Source: an uncultured Agrococcus sp.
GTDB lineage: Bacteria > Actinomycetota > Actinomycetes > Actinomycetales > Microbacteriaceae
Assembly (NCBI RefSeq): GCF_945915485.1
Contig: NZ_CAMEFJ010000018.1
Coordinates: 1-35,897, forward strand
Direction: 5' to 3'
DNA: 35,897 nt
Shown: piece after piece, positions 1-8,320 of the stretch
Layout: each line of letters opens with the position of its first letter
Position numbering within the stretch: position 1 is the first letter of the stretch
Program-made: the position numbers and the translations under genes
The notes under the pieces: model-generated
Told to the model about the DNA's origin: nothing
The model's input: the letters and a program-made list of their open reading frames with translations, nothing else
The model's database searches: none

Positions 1-97
1 TCTCCACAGCTCGCTCGACGACGGACCACGTGCGTGCGTCGACTCAGCAGACTTGGCGGTGGCGAAGACGCCGAAACCCGCAGAGAAGGGGGACAAC

Positions 98-259
98 ATG
101 TGGAAACGATTGGCCGACGACGAAGGCGCGGCGACAGCGGAGTACGTCATCGCAACGATGGCAGCTGTCGCTTTCGCCGGCCTGCTGGTGGTGATTCTCA
201 GCAGCGATGAGGTGCGGGAGATCCTCACCGACATGGTGCGCCGTGCGCTCACGGTCTAA
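98..259 (+). CDS. DUF4244 / Flp-pilin-like small membrane protein
   Basis: The 53-residue product has a short charged N-terminus (MWKRLADDEG), then an ATAEY motif followed by a single hydrophobic segment of about 20 residues and a charged C-terminal tail. This is the layout of the DUF4244 family and of Flp-type (type IVb) pilins, where the Glu in the AEY motif sits at the start of the membrane helix. The ATG at 98 is preceded by a good AAGGGGG ribosome site; a TTG at 53 is an alternative start, and the frame is open to the left edge of the window. Two TadE-like genes follow immediately, which supports a Tad-pilus or related secretion role at the membrane. Whether a pilus is built cannot be judged because tadA/B/C would lie left of the window. 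Confidence 0.8.
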   Translation: MWKRLADDEGAATAEYVIATMAAVAFAGLLVVILSSDEVREILTDMVRRALTV

Positions 260-572
260 CAGATCGCGGCTCGGTGACGAGCTCGGTGCAATTGCCGCCG
301 AGCTCGTCACCGCGATTCCTGCAGCGCTTGCGGTCGTTGCGGTGTGCATTGCGGCGGTGGGCGCCGCAGCAACCCAGGTTGAGCTCGAGTCGACCGCTGC
401 GCACACGGCGAGAGCGGCAGCGCGTGGCGACGATCCAGGGTCGTACGCCCGTGGGGCCGACTTCACCGTCACGAGTGAAGGTGCGCTCGTGTGCGCGACC
501 GTCTCCCGCCCCGTGCTTGCAGGGGCACTGGTCATGTCCGCGCGAAGCTGCGCAGACGCAAGGGGCTGGTGA
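243..572 (+). CDS. TadE-like membrane protein
   Basis: About 109 residues from a GTG start that overlaps the preceding gene by 17 bases. The product has a basic N-terminus, then GAIAAELVTAIPA leading into one hydrophobic helix, then an Ala/Thr-rich stretch (TAAHTARAAARGDD) and a short extracellular tail with a Cys pair. A pilin-like Glu at the head of the helix is the TadE hallmark. TadE proteins are minor pseudopilins of Tad machineries. No better start codon exists in this frame after 243, and the ribosome site is weak, so translation is probably coupled to the upstream gene. Family call is from pattern; role is inferred from neighbours. Confidence 0.72.
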   Translation: MRSRSNRSRLGDELGAIAAELVTAIPAALAVVAVCIAAVGAAATQVELESTAAHTARAAARGDDPGSYARGADFTVTSEGALVCATVSRPVLAGALVMSARSCADARGW

Positions 573-576
573 AGTC

Positions 577-972
577 GTGACAGCCGCTGCGGGGAGGGCC
601 CGCGAAACGTCGAACGCTCGCTGGGCATCCGACGCGGGCGGGGGAGGATCCTTGGCGCTGACGATCGTGTTCGCCGCGGTCATCATTGCAGCCGCGATCG
701 TGGTCGCAAGCGCGGTTGTAGCAGCAGGAGCACGAGCAGCGGCGGTGGCGGATTCGGCAGCTTTGGCGGCTGCGACGGCCGTCGCCGGGTACTCGGATGC
801 GGACCCGTGCGGGGCGGCCGCGGAGGTTGCAGAAGCCAACGGTGCGCGTCTGACAGTGTGCGAAGTGCATGGAACTGCGGTTACGGTAGGTTGCGAGACC
901 AGGGCGGGCGGGATCTGGGTCCCGGCAACGAGCAGGGCCGGGCAACCGGTTGAAAATCGCGTCGAACCGTGA
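577..972 (+). CDS. Rv3654c-like TadE-type secretion-neighbourhood protein
   Basis: About 131 residues from a GTG start 4 bases after the previous stop. A Gly-rich segment (GGGGSLALTIV, near residues 25-35) leads into a long hydrophobic helix, then an Ala-rich region (AAAVADSAALAAATAVAG) and a tail with spaced cysteines (ADPCGAAAEVAEANGA, LTVCEVHG). This matches the actinobacterial helicase/secretion-neighbourhood TadE-like group typified by Mycobacterium Rv3654c. It closes the three-gene Tad-type set; topA starts 73 bases further on. The role is presumably as a minor pseudopilin or envelope component; nothing here shows a substrate. Confidence 0.72.
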   Translation: MTAAAGRARETSNARWASDAGGGGSLALTIVFAAVIIAAAIVVASAVVAAGARAAAVADSAALAAATAVAGYSDADPCGAAAEVAEANGARLTVCEVHGTAVTVGCETRAGGIWVPATSRAGQPVENRVEP

Positions 973-1044
973 TGCCGCTCCAAGTAGTCTGATCTCTCGA
1001 ACGTTGGCTCGACGCGCGAGCCTCTGAAGGAGCAGTGAACATAC

Positions 1045-3735
1045 GTGGCAAAGGCGAAGCAGGCCGACCGAGGCAACAAACTCGTTATCGTCGAGTCCCC
1101 CGCGAAGGGGAAGACGATCGAGAAGTACCTCGGCGACGGTTACACCGTATTGGCTTCCGTTGGGCACATTCGCGATCTCGTGAGCCCGAAAGAGCTGCCT
1201 GCCGAACTGAAAAAGGGACCGTACGGCAAGTTCGCGGTCGACATCGAGAACGGCTTCGAGCCGTACTACGTTGTCGGCGCCGACAAGAAGAAAACCGTCA
1301 CGGAGCTGAAGCGTGCGCTGAAAGACGCCGACGAACTCATACTCGCAACCGATGAAGACCGCGAGGGTGAAGCGATCGCGTGGCACCTCCTCGAGGTGCT
1401 GAAGCCCAAGGTTCCCGTCAGCCGGATGGTCTTCAACGAGATCACGAAGGAAGCGATCGAACACGCCCGGGAGAACACGCGCGAGATCAACATGCCGCTC
1501 GTGGACGCCCAGGAGACGCGGCGCATCCTCGACCGTCTCTACGGTTACGAGGTATCGCCGGTGCTGTGGCGCAAGGTGCGCAGCGGTCTGAGCGCAGGGC
1601 GAGTCCAGTCGCCGACCGCCAGGCTGATCGTCGACCGCGAGCGCGAGCGGATGGCCTTCGTCTCCGCTGACTACGCCTCTGTAACTGCAGAGTTCGCATC
1701 CGCCGGCACGGTGTTCCCTGCGCGCCTCGCGAAACTCGATGGGCTGCGCATCGCCCAGGGCAGCGACTTCGACGACGGCGGCCACCTGAAGGCCGTGCGC
1801 GAGCGGCTGACCGCCGAATCGGCGGAAGAGCTCGTGAAGGAGCTCGAGACGAGCGAATTCAAAGTCGCCGGCGTCGAGTCGAAGCCGTATCGCCGGCGTC
1901 CATCGGCACCGTTCACGACGTCCACACTGCAGCAGGAGGCCGGCCGCAAACTGCGTTTCTCCGCAAAGCAGACGATGTCGTTCGCCCAGTCGTTGTACGA
2001 GAACGGCCACATCACCTATATGCGTACCGATTCGCCGGCGCTGTCGTCGCAGGCGATCACGGCCGCGCGCGCACAGGCACAGGACCTCTACGGCAAGGGC
2101 TCCGTGCCGGATACTCCGCGCAGGTACGCCGGGAAGTCGAAGAACGCGCAGGAGGCGCACGAGGCGATCCGCCCGGCCGGCGACACGTGGGCGACGCCGA
2201 AGCAGCTGGCGGGCAAGGTCTCGGCCGGCGAACTCAAGCTGTACGAACTGATCTGGAAGCGCACGGTTGCGAGCCAGATGATCGACGCGACCGGGCAGAC
2301 CGCGACCGTCACGATCGACTCGAGTGCAACCAGCCGCGGCGTCGCGCAGTTCAGCGCGAGCGGCACCGTCATCACCGAGCCCGGGTTCCTGCAGGCATAC
2401 GAGGAGTCGGCGGAAGAGTCGCGGTACGACGACAAGGATCCCAAGAGCACGAAGCTGCCGGACGTCACAGCGGGCGACGCGCTCGGAGCCGAAAAACTCG
2501 AATCGAAGCAGCACTCGACTTCGCCGCCCCCGCGGTATACGGAGGCGAGCCTCGTGAAGGCACTCGAGGAGCTGGAGATCGGTCGGCCCTCCACCTATGC
2601 GTCCATCATCGACACGATTCTGCGTCGCGGCTTCGTGACCCTGCGCGGCGGGGCGCTCGTGCCGAACTGGATCGCCTTCTCGACCATCCGGCTGCTCGAG
2701 GAGTACCTGGGCCAGTACGTCGACTACGACTTCACGGCGAAGGTGCTCGACGACCTCGATGAGATCGCCGAGGCGAAACAGGATCGCGTCGACTGGCTCC
2801 GCGGCTTCTACTTCGGCAACGACCATCACAGCGGTCTGCGCAGCACGGTCGAGAACATCGGCGACGTGGACGCGCGTGCGGTCAACTCGATCGACCTCGT
2901 CGACGGCATCACCCTGCGCGTCGGTCAGTACGGCCCCTACCTCGAAGGCACCGACGAAGACGGTCAGCTGAAGCGGGCGAATGTTCCGGAGGACATGGCT
3001 CCCGACGAGCTCACCCCCGAGCGCGCCAAGGAGCTGTTCAATGCCCCGAAACAGGAAGACCGGGTCCTCGGTCAGCACCCCGATACGGGCCTGGACATCG
3101 CGGTGAAGAACGGCAGGTTCGGCCCGTACGTGGAAGAGGTGATCCCCGACGAGGTCGACCCGGAGACCGGCGAGGTGAAGGCCAAGCGCAAGAACGCGCC
3201 CAAGCCGCGGCGCGCATCCCTGTTCAAGACCATGGAGCCCGAGTCGGTCGACCTGCAGTCGGCGCTGCAACTGCTGTCGCTGCCGCGAATCGTCGGCGAG
3301 GACCCCGAAACGGGAGAGGAGATCCGTGCGCGCCCCGGCCGATACGGGCCGTTCCTGACGCGCGGCGAAGACACTCGCTCGCTCGACACCGAAGATCAGT
3401 TGCTGACGATCACGGTCGAGGAAGCGGTCGAGAAGTTCAAGCAGCCGAAGTACGGCAACCGCCGCGCAGCAGCGGCGTTGAAGGAATTCGACAACGACCC
3501 CGTCTCCGGTAAGCCGATCAAGGTCAAGGACGGCCGGTTCGGCCCGTACGTGACCGACGGGACGACGAACGCGACGATTCCACGCGGCGACAGCGTCGAG
3601 GACATCACGTTCGAGCGCGCCGCAGAGCTGCTGCAGATCAAGCGGGACAAGGGCCCGGCGAAGAAGAAAGCGCCGGCGAAGAAGAAGGCCCCCGCCAAGA
3701 AAGCGCCCGCGAAGCGCGGCACCGCGAAGAAGTAA
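1045..3735 (+). CDS. topA: DNA topoisomerase I (type IA)
   Basis: This 896-residue protein relaxes negatively supercoiled DNA through a 5'-phosphotyrosine intermediate. The N-terminal TOPRIM domain shows LVIVESPAKGK (Glu17) and the acidic ATDEDREGEA motif (Asp103, Asp105, Glu107). The active-site tyrosine lies in HITYMRTDSPALSS (Tyr325). Four C-terminal repeat modules contain variants of GRFGPYV, the zinc-free repeat type of actinobacterial TopA, followed by a Lys/Ala/Pro-rich tail (KKKAPAKK repeats, last 30 residues) that is a known actinobacterial feature for processive DNA binding. GTG at 1045 is preceded by AAGGAG with a somewhat long spacing. tmk starts 5 bases after the stop, so topA-tmk-holB is probably one transcription unit. 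Confidence 0.98.
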   Translation: MAKAKQADRGNKLVIVESPAKGKTIEKYLGDGYTVLASVGHIRDLVSPKELPAELKKGPYGKFAVDIENGFEPYYVVGADKKKTVTELKRALKDADELILATDEDREGEAIAWHLLEVLKPKVPVSRMVFNEITKEAIEHARENTREINMPLVDAQETRRILDRLYGYEVSPVLWRKVRSGLSAGRVQSPTARLIVDRERERMAFVSADYASVTAEFASAGTVFPARLAKLDGLRIAQGSDFDDGGHLKAVRERLTAESAEELVKELETSEFKVAGVESKPYRRRPSAPFTTSTLQQEAGRKLRFSAKQTMSFAQSLYENGHITYMRTDSPALSSQAITAARAQAQDLYGKGSVPDTPRRYAGKSKNAQEAHEAIRPAGDTWATPKQLAGKVSAGELKLYELIWKRTVASQMIDATGQTATVTIDSSATSRGVAQFSASGTVITEPGFLQAYEESAEESRYDDKDPKSTKLPDVTAGDALGAEKLESKQHSTSPPPRYTEASLVKALEELEIGRPSTYASIIDTILRRGFVTLRGGALVPNWIAFSTIRLLEEYLGQYVDYDFTAKVLDDLDEIAEAKQDRVDWLRGFYFGNDHHSGLRSTVENIGDVDARAVNSIDLVDGITLRVGQYGPYLEGTDEDGQLKRANVPEDMAPDELTPERAKELFNAPKQEDRVLGQHPDTGLDIAVKNGRFGPYVEEVIPDEVDPETGEVKAKRKNAPKPRRASLFKTMEPESVDLQSALQLLSLPRIVGEDPETGEEIRARPGRYGPFLTRGEDTRSLDTEDQLLTITVEEAVEKFKQPKYGNRRAAAALKEFDNDPVSGKPIKVKDGRFGPYVTDGTTNATIPRGDSVEDITFERAAELLQIKRDKGPAKKKAPAKKKAPAKKAPAKRGTAKK

Positions 3736-3740
3736 CGACC

Positions 3741-4364
3741 GTGAACGGCCTGTTCATCACGTTCGAGGGCGGCGACGGCTCCGGCAAATCCACACAGTCG
3801 CGGCTGCTCGCCGAATGGCTGGAGGGTCGTGGGCGGGAGGTCGTCGCGACGCGGGAGCCGGGAGGCACGGATCTCGGCCGTGAAATCCGGCAGCTCGTCA
3901 TGCACGGCAAGGATCACGTCGATGAGCGTGCCGAGGCGCTGCTGTACGCGGCAGATCGAGCCCACCACGTAGCGACGGTCGTCCGCCCCGCCCTCGAGCG
4001 CGGCGCGGTCGTGTTGCAGGATCGCTACTTCGACTCCTCGGTCGCCTATCAGGGTGTCGGCAGGAGCCTTGCAGCGGACGAAGTTCGCGAAGTGTCGATG
4101 TGGGCTGTGCGCGGTCTCGTTCCGCACGCGACCGTCCTGCTGGACCTCGACCCGGAGGTCGGCATGCAGCGACTCTCCGGTCGCGGAGCACTCGATCGCC
4201 TCGAGGCCGCGGGTGCCGAATTCCACCGCCGCGTGCGCGATGCGTACCTCGGTCTCGCCGAGCAGGAACCGCAGCGTTTCCTCGTCGTGGATGCGGCGGG
4301 CGATGTCGACGAGATCCAAGCCGCGATTCGTGCCCGCGTCGTCGCGTTACTGGGCGCATCGTGA
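3741..4364 (+). CDS. tmk: Thymidylate kinase (dTMP kinase)
   Basis: The 207-residue protein phosphorylates dTMP to dTDP for DNA synthesis in the cytoplasm. A P-loop GGDGSGKST lies at residues 10-18, a TREPGGT motif at about 38-43 and the DRY catalytic/substrate motif at 94-96 (LQDRYFDSSVAYQG). Length is normal for the family. It starts at a GTG 5 bases after topA and its TGA overlaps the GTG start of holB, so tmk and holB are translationally coupled, the usual bacterial pairing of dNTP supply and polymerase loading. Confidence 0.97.
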   Translation: MNGLFITFEGGDGSGKSTQSRLLAEWLEGRGREVVATREPGGTDLGREIRQLVMHGKDHVDERAEALLYAADRAHHVATVVRPALERGAVVLQDRYFDSSVAYQGVGRSLAADEVREVSMWAVRGLVPHATVLLDLDPEVGMQRLSGRGALDRLEAAGAEFHRRVRDAYLGLAEQEPQRFLVVDAAGDVDEIQAAIRARVVALLGAS

Positions 4365-5515
4365 ACCTCTGGGACGACATCGTCGGTCAGGATGACGCCG
4401 TCCGGATGCTCAAGCGCGCCGCTGCCGTCACGGATGCGCAGGATCGGGAGATGACGCACTCGTGGCTCATCACGGGCCCACCCGGGTCCGGGCGCTCGAA
4501 CCTCGCGTACGCCTTCGCCGCCGACCTGCTCTCGCCGGACGGCAGTCACGACGTCGTGCATCGCCAGGTGGCCGCACGATCGCACGCCGACCTCGTACGG
4601 CTGTCGACCGAGGGCGTGACGATCACGGTGGCCGCGGCTCGCGAAGCGGCTCGCAAGGCGAACTTCGCCCCCAGCGGGGGGCGCTATCGCGTCGTCGTGG
4701 TCGAAGACGCAGACCGCATGAACGAGCAGGCCGCGAATGCGCTGCTGAAGGCAATCGAGGAGCCACCGGATCAAACCGTGTGGATTCTGTGCGCGCCGAG
4801 CGAGGCGGATCTTTTGCCGACCATCCGTTCGCGGGTCCGGTCGCTCGTCCTGCACGTGCCGTCGGTCGAAGACGTTGCGCAGCTGCTGCACAGTCGCGAT
4901 GGCGTCGACCTCGCGCTCGCACGCACCGCCGCAAGGGAGGCCCAGAGCCACATCGGCATGGCGAGGCGGCTCGCGACGGATGCGGCGGCGCGGGAGCGCA
5001 GAGCGAAGACCGTCGATGCCGTGCTCCGCATCACGAGTGTCGGCGCAGCGGTACGGACAGCGCAGCTGCTCATCGACGTCGCGAACGAGGATGCCAAGTC
5101 GCTCGGGGAAGAACACCTCGCGGAGCAGGAGGAGCAGTTCCTCCGCCAGCTGGGGCTGACGCCGGGTGCGACGGTGCCGCGACAGTTGCGCGGGCAGCTG
5201 ACGCAGTTCAGGAAGTCCATGAAAGACCGCGAGCGGCGCGGCGTGCGAGACGGTGTCGATCGCGTGCTCGTCGATCTGCTGAGCGTGTTCCGGGATGCCC
5301 TGCTCGTCTCGATCGGACGCCCCGATGATCTCGTCAACGACGCCGAGCGCGACCGCATCACAGAGTTCGCGGAACAGCTGCGAGCAGAGGGCGCACTTGC
5401 CGTACTCGACGCGTTGTCGACCGCCCGCGAGCGTATCGAGGGCAATGTGCCGGTGCTGCTCGCGATCGAAGCCGCTCTTGTGACGGTGGCAGAGCGCCGC
5501 GCGCTCGCTGCTTGA
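4361..5515 (+). CDS. holB: DNA polymerase III delta-prime subunit (clamp loader)
   Basis: About 384 residues. The start is the GTG at 4361 overlapping the tmk stop, because the conserved LWDDIVGQDDAV segment begins directly there. An AAA+ fold is visible: degenerate P-loop GPPGSGRS (39-46), VVVVEDADRMNEQAANALLKAIEEPP (delta-prime Walker B region) and LPTIRSRVR near the sensor region, with Val where the usual SRC motif has Cys. The segment after the P-loop that normally carries the zinc-binding cysteines has none (SPDGSHDVVHRQVAARSHADL region). Delta-prime is the stator of the clamp loader that places the beta clamp on DNA. A long helical C-terminal region is the collar domain. Confidence 0.93.
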   Translation: MNLWDDIVGQDDAVRMLKRAAAVTDAQDREMTHSWLITGPPGSGRSNLAYAFAADLLSPDGSHDVVHRQVAARSHADLVRLSTEGVTITVAAAREAARKANFAPSGGRYRVVVVEDADRMNEQAANALLKAIEEPPDQTVWILCAPSEADLLPTIRSRVRSLVLHVPSVEDVAQLLHSRDGVDLALARTAAREAQSHIGMARRLATDAAARERRAKTVDAVLRITSVGAAVRTAQLLIDVANEDAKSLGEEHLAEQEEQFLRQLGLTPGATVPRQLRGQLTQFRKSMKDRERRGVRDGVDRVLVDLLSVFRDALLVSIGRPDDLVNDAERDRITEFAEQLRAEGALAVLDALSTARERIEGNVPVLLAIEAALVTVAERRALAA

Positions 5516-5570
5516 AGTGAATCCTCAGCGGGCACGCATACAGTTGATCTCGATGAAAGGAAGTGCATCA

Positions 5571-7160
5571 GTGTCAAGGACTCGCCGCTCCAGTCGACTT
5601 TTCAGCGCACTCGCAGTTGTGGCAGCAGCTTCGCTCACGCTGTCCGGCTGTATTTTTCTCCCGGCCGTGGTCTCGGATCAGAGCGCAGTAGACCCGGACG
5701 ACAACGGTTTCGACTCGACCGATGGCGTCGACGCAGATCTCGAGTCGTTCTACGCGCAGGAGGTCGACTGGCAGAACTGCGGCGACGGCCAGCGCTGCGC
5801 CGTGATCACCGCCCCTATGGACTGGTTCAACCCCGACCCCGACAAAACGGTCGAGGTGCACATGGTCGTGAACGAGGCGCAGAACGGCAACGCCATCGGC
5901 GATCTGCTCTACAACCCCGGCGGTCCCGGTGCGTCCGGCTACGACTACGTGCAGCAGTTCGCGGAGTACCTGGTTCCCCCGGAGATCCTCGAGCAGTACA
6001 ACCTGGTCGGCTTCGACCCTCGTGGCGTCTCGCGTTCTTCACCGATCACGTGCTACGACGACCCCTCGACACTCTACGAGCGGGTCTTCACGGTCGGTGA
6101 CTCGGAAGACTACGAGGGCCTTGACTGGCTCTCCGACGAGGGTCTGGATGAGTCGAGAGAAGCCTCCCGCGAATTCGCCGAGGCCTGCGAAACCTACACG
6201 GGCGAGGCGATCGGCTACTACGGAACCGAACAGGCTGCAAGCGACATGGACTTGATGCGCGCACTGCTCGGCAACGACAAACTCGATTACTACGGTGTTT
6301 CATACGGCACGCTGCTCGGCGCCACGTACGCGGGGCTCTTCCCCGACAACGTCGGCCGCTTCGTGCTCGACGCGGCAACCGATCCGACTGCGGGCGGCGT
6401 CGAGAGCACGTTGTTCCAGGCGCGCGGCTTCGAGCTGGCACTGGGCAACTTCCTCGAAGTCTGTATGGGCGAATCGGACTGCCCGATCGACGCGGACGAC
6501 CGCCAGGAAGCGCTCGACGAGATGACGGAGCTGTTCGACGAACTCGATGACGACCCGATCTCCGGCTCGAACGACCGCTACCTGACCTCGGGTTCGTTCT
6601 TCATCGCTGTCGCTGCGAACCTGTATGCCGAGTTCCAGTGGCCGACGCTCAAGACGATCATCGCGGACGTGCAGGACGGCGAGCCCGAGTCGGCGCTTTC
6701 GGCTGTCGAAGGCTACTACGGCGTGAACCCGGACGGAACGTTCGCCGACAACTCCTACGAGGCTCTCGTCGGCATCAACTGCCTCGACAATGTGCCGGAG
6801 GACGACTACGACACGGTGCGAGCCGACGCTGAACTCGTGCAGGACGAAGCGCCGACGGTCGGCCGGTTCTTCGTCGGGCTGTCCTCCTGCGTCGACTGGC
6901 CCAACGCCGGCTCCCGTTCGCTCGAACCGATCACGGCACCGGGAGCAGACCCGATCATCGTGATCGGCGGCCTCAACGACCCGGCCACGCACTACGACGA
7001 GTCGGTAGCGCTCGCGGACATGCTCGAGTCGGGCATCCTGATCACCGTCGCCGACGAGGGACACGGGCAATACGGCAACGGCAATATGTGCGTTGACGAG
7101 CCGGTGAACGATTATCTGCTGAACGGAAACGCGCCTTCGGGAGACATCGACAACTGCTGA
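5571..7160 (+). CDS. Exported lipoprotein alpha/beta hydrolase (tripeptidyl aminopeptidase type)
   Basis: About 529 residues from a GTG at 5571, chosen because AAGGAAG lies 8 bases upstream and a lipoprotein signal peptide starts there: basic n-region, hydrophobic core and lipobox LSGC with Cys27. The protein has an alpha/beta hydrolase domain with nucleophile motif GVSYGTLLG (Ser244), then a C-terminal TAP-like part with Asp470 (LNDPATHYDE) and His498 (EGHGQYG). This is the SlpD/SlpE/TAP family of actinobacterial tripeptidyl aminopeptidases and esterases. It is probably anchored at the outer face of the membrane and trims tripeptides from exported proteins. Position right after holB and before tRNA-Thr is typical of Microbacteriaceae. 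Exact substrate unknown. Confidence 0.9.
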   Translation: MSRTRRSSRLFSALAVVAAASLTLSGCIFLPAVVSDQSAVDPDDNGFDSTDGVDADLESFYAQEVDWQNCGDGQRCAVITAPMDWFNPDPDKTVEVHMVVNEAQNGNAIGDLLYNPGGPGASGYDYVQQFAEYLVPPEILEQYNLVGFDPRGVSRSSPITCYDDPSTLYERVFTVGDSEDYEGLDWLSDEGLDESREASREFAEACETYTGEAIGYYGTEQAASDMDLMRALLGNDKLDYYGVSYGTLLGATYAGLFPDNVGRFVLDAATDPTAGGVESTLFQARGFELALGNFLEVCMGESDCPIDADDRQEALDEMTELFDELDDDPISGSNDRYLTSGSFFIAVAANLYAEFQWPTLKTIIADVQDGEPESALSAVEGYYGVNPDGTFADNSYEALVGINCLDNVPEDDYDTVRADAELVQDEAPTVGRFFVGLSSCVDWPNAGSRSLEPITAPGADPIIVIGGLNDPATHYDESVALADMLESGILITVADEGHGQYGNGNMCVDEPVNDYLLNGNAPSGDIDNC

Positions 7161-7222
7161 CATGCGGGGCCGAACCGGCGAGCTCAAAAATGGGCTATGC
7201 TAGGTGGCTGTGCCAAGAGCAC

Positions 7223-7295
7223 GCCGCCTTAGCTCAGTCGGCAGAGCGATTCACTCGTAATGAATAGGTCAACGGTTCGATTCCGTTAGGCGGCA
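7223..7295 (+). tRNA. tRNA-Thr (anticodon CGU)
   Basis: A 73-base cloverleaf: acceptor GCCGCCT/AGGCGGC, D-stem GCTC/GAGC, anticodon stem ATTCA/TGAAT with loop CTCGTAA (anticodon CGT in DNA), T-stem AACGG/CCGTT with loop TTCGATT, discriminator A. CCA is not encoded. It reads ACG threonine codons, which are frequent in this GC-rich genome. A terminator follows 5 bases later. Confidence 0.96.
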
Positions 7296-7300
7296 CAGTT

Positions 7301-7327
7301 CCCCCATCCGGGTCGACCGGGTGGGGG
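7301..7327 (+). terminator. Rho-independent terminator after tRNA-Thr
   Basis: An 11-bp stem (CCCCCATCCGG paired with CCGGGTGGGGG, one G-U pair) with a 5-base GTCGA loop, followed by a T-containing tract (ATTTCCGTTTT). It lies directly after the tRNA and would end its transcript. Confidence 0.85.
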
Positions 7328-7369
7328 ATTTCCGTTTTCGTGTTGCTCATCGACGGGTACCGGTTGATG

Positions 7370-7424
7370 AAAAACTGATGGATCGACTAAACGTAGCGAA
7401 ACACTGATCCATACGTCAGTTTTT
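7370..7424. terminator. Bidirectional hairpin between tRNA-Thr and the MerR gene
   Basis: AAAAACTGATGGATC at 7370-7384 pairs with GATCCAT...TCAGTTTTT at 7406-7424, a 15-bp stem interrupted by a 3-base ACG bulge, with a 21-base loop. A-run on the left and T-run on the right mean it can terminate transcripts from either direction. It sits 48 bases past the stop of the minus-strand MerR gene, for which it is the likely terminator. Confidence 0.7.
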
Positions 7425-7471
7425 CGTGTTCGATCAGTGTCTCGATACGCCTGCACGCCGCGTTGATCGCA

Positions 7472-7819
7472 TTACGGCAGCTGGGGAGCCTGTTGGATGA
7501 GGCGCTCGAGGGCGTCACGGGTTTCGATGCGCTGTTCGATGTCTTCCGTGAGCTTGTCGCGCTCATTGATCAAGCGCTGCGTGAGCACGGTCGTCTGCGA
7601 GGCGGGGTCGGCGACGCACGGCAGTACATCCGCGATGGTCACGGTCCCGAGCCCTGCCGTCAGTAGCCGGCGGATCGTTTCGACCCTGGCGACGGCATCC
7701 TCACTGAAGTGTCGTTGCCCGCTCGTGCTCCGTTCGGCGCTGATGAGCCCGCGGCTTTCGTAGTAGCGGAGGGAGCGCACGCTCGCACCGCTCCTGCGGG
7801 AGAGTTCCCCGATTCGCAT
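7472..7819 (-). CDS. MerR-family transcriptional regulator
   Basis: A 115-residue protein that starts MRIGELSRRSGASVRSLRYYESRGLI, the winged helix-turn-helix signature of MerR regulators, followed by the FSEDAVARVETIRRLLTAG segment and a C-terminal coiled-coil dimerisation helix (LTQRLINERDKLTEDIEQRIETRD). The effector-binding tail is very short and has no conserved metal-binding cysteine cluster; the single VLPCVAD Cys does not indicate a metal. The gene is divergent from the VOC-fold gene at 7862 and their shared 42-base gap holds a long-spacer promoter typical of MerR control, so the VOC gene is the likely target. Effector unknown. Confidence 0.9.
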   Translation of the reverse strand: MRIGELSRRSGASVRSLRYYESRGLISAERSTSGQRHFSEDAVARVETIRRLLTAGLGTVTIADVLPCVADPASQTTVLTQRLINERDKLTEDIEQRIETRDALERLIQQAPQLP

Positions 7820-7822
7820 CCC

Positions 7823-7854
7823 TTGCCCCTCACACTGATGTCAGCTCCTAGGGT
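7823..7854 (+). promoter_or_regulatory. MerR-type promoter with 20-bp spacer
   Basis: TTGCCC at 7823-7828 and TAGGGT at 7849-7854 are separated by 20 bp rather than 17. The spacer contains CTGATGTCAG at 7835-7844, a near-dyad (CTGA-TG-TCAG). MerR regulators act by distorting promoters with 19-20 bp spacers, and the element lies between a merR-family gene and the divergent VOC gene whose ATG is at 7862. The very short distance to the ATG would give an almost leaderless mRNA. Confidence 0.55.
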
Positions 7855-7861
7855 GATCAGC

Positions 7862-8320
7862 ATGACACAGAACAACCAGCAGAAGAAGCCCGTCAAGCAG
7901 TTGCGCTTGGTCGTGCACACAGAAGACTACGAGCAGGCATTGCGTTTCTACCGAGACGTTCTCGGCCTGGAGCAGCGGGTCGCGTTCGAAGGCGAAGGGG
8001 ATGCCCGGGTTGCGATCCTCGACGCAGGACTTGCGACGTTGGAACTCGCGAATCCGGAACAGAGCAGGATGATCGATGATGTCGAGGCGGAGGGCCGGCC
8101 GAGCGCCCCTCTGCGCGTGGCCTTCGAGGTCGAAGACAGCGCTGGAACGACCGAGAAGCTGGTGGATGCGGGAGCAGACCTGATTGCGGCTCCCAGAACG
8201 ACGCCCTGGCAGTCCGTGAACTCCCGCATCCACGCACCGGCCGGTCTCGAGGTGACGCTCTTTCAGGAACTGGAAGGTATGGAAGAGCGAGCGGAGAGGC
8301 CGGGATTCGTACATCCATAG
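7862..8320 (+). CDS. VOC-fold (glyoxalase/bleomycin-resistance superfamily) protein
   Basis: 152 residues from the ATG at 7862. The N-terminal half has the VOC signature LRLVVHTEDYEQALRFYRDVLGLEQ, and the second beta-alpha-beta module ends in a typical IHAPAGLEVTLFQEL strand. One complete two-module VOC domain, presumably a dimer in the cytoplasm. Members bind or modify small molecules (glyoxalase I, dioxygenases, fosfomycin or bleomycin resistance). The metal ligands of a specific subfamily cannot be assigned by eye. Divergence from a MerR regulator suggests a substrate-inducible detoxification or sequestration function. Confidence 0.85.
   Translation: MTQNNQQKKPVKQLRLVVHTEDYEQALRFYRDVLGLEQRVAFEGEGDARVAILDAGLATLELANPEQSRMIDDVEAEGRPSAPLRVAFEVEDSAGTTEKLVDAGADLIAAPRTTPWQSVNSRIHAPAGLEVTLFQELEGMEERAERPGFVHP

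Noticed and set aside
1-97. End of an upstream coding gene
   Set aside because: All three plus-strand frames are open over this short stretch, so no frame can be chosen and nothing can be identified.
532-3270. 912-codon open frame on the minus strand
   Set aside because: It lies entirely antisense to topA and its translation is Arg/Asp/His-rich without domains; this is the usual shadow of a GC-rich gene.
3648-3732. Repeated AAGAAGAAAGCGCC-like units at the end of topA
   Set aside because: They encode the known Lys/Ala/Pro-rich tail of actinobacterial TopA rather than a separate repeat element.
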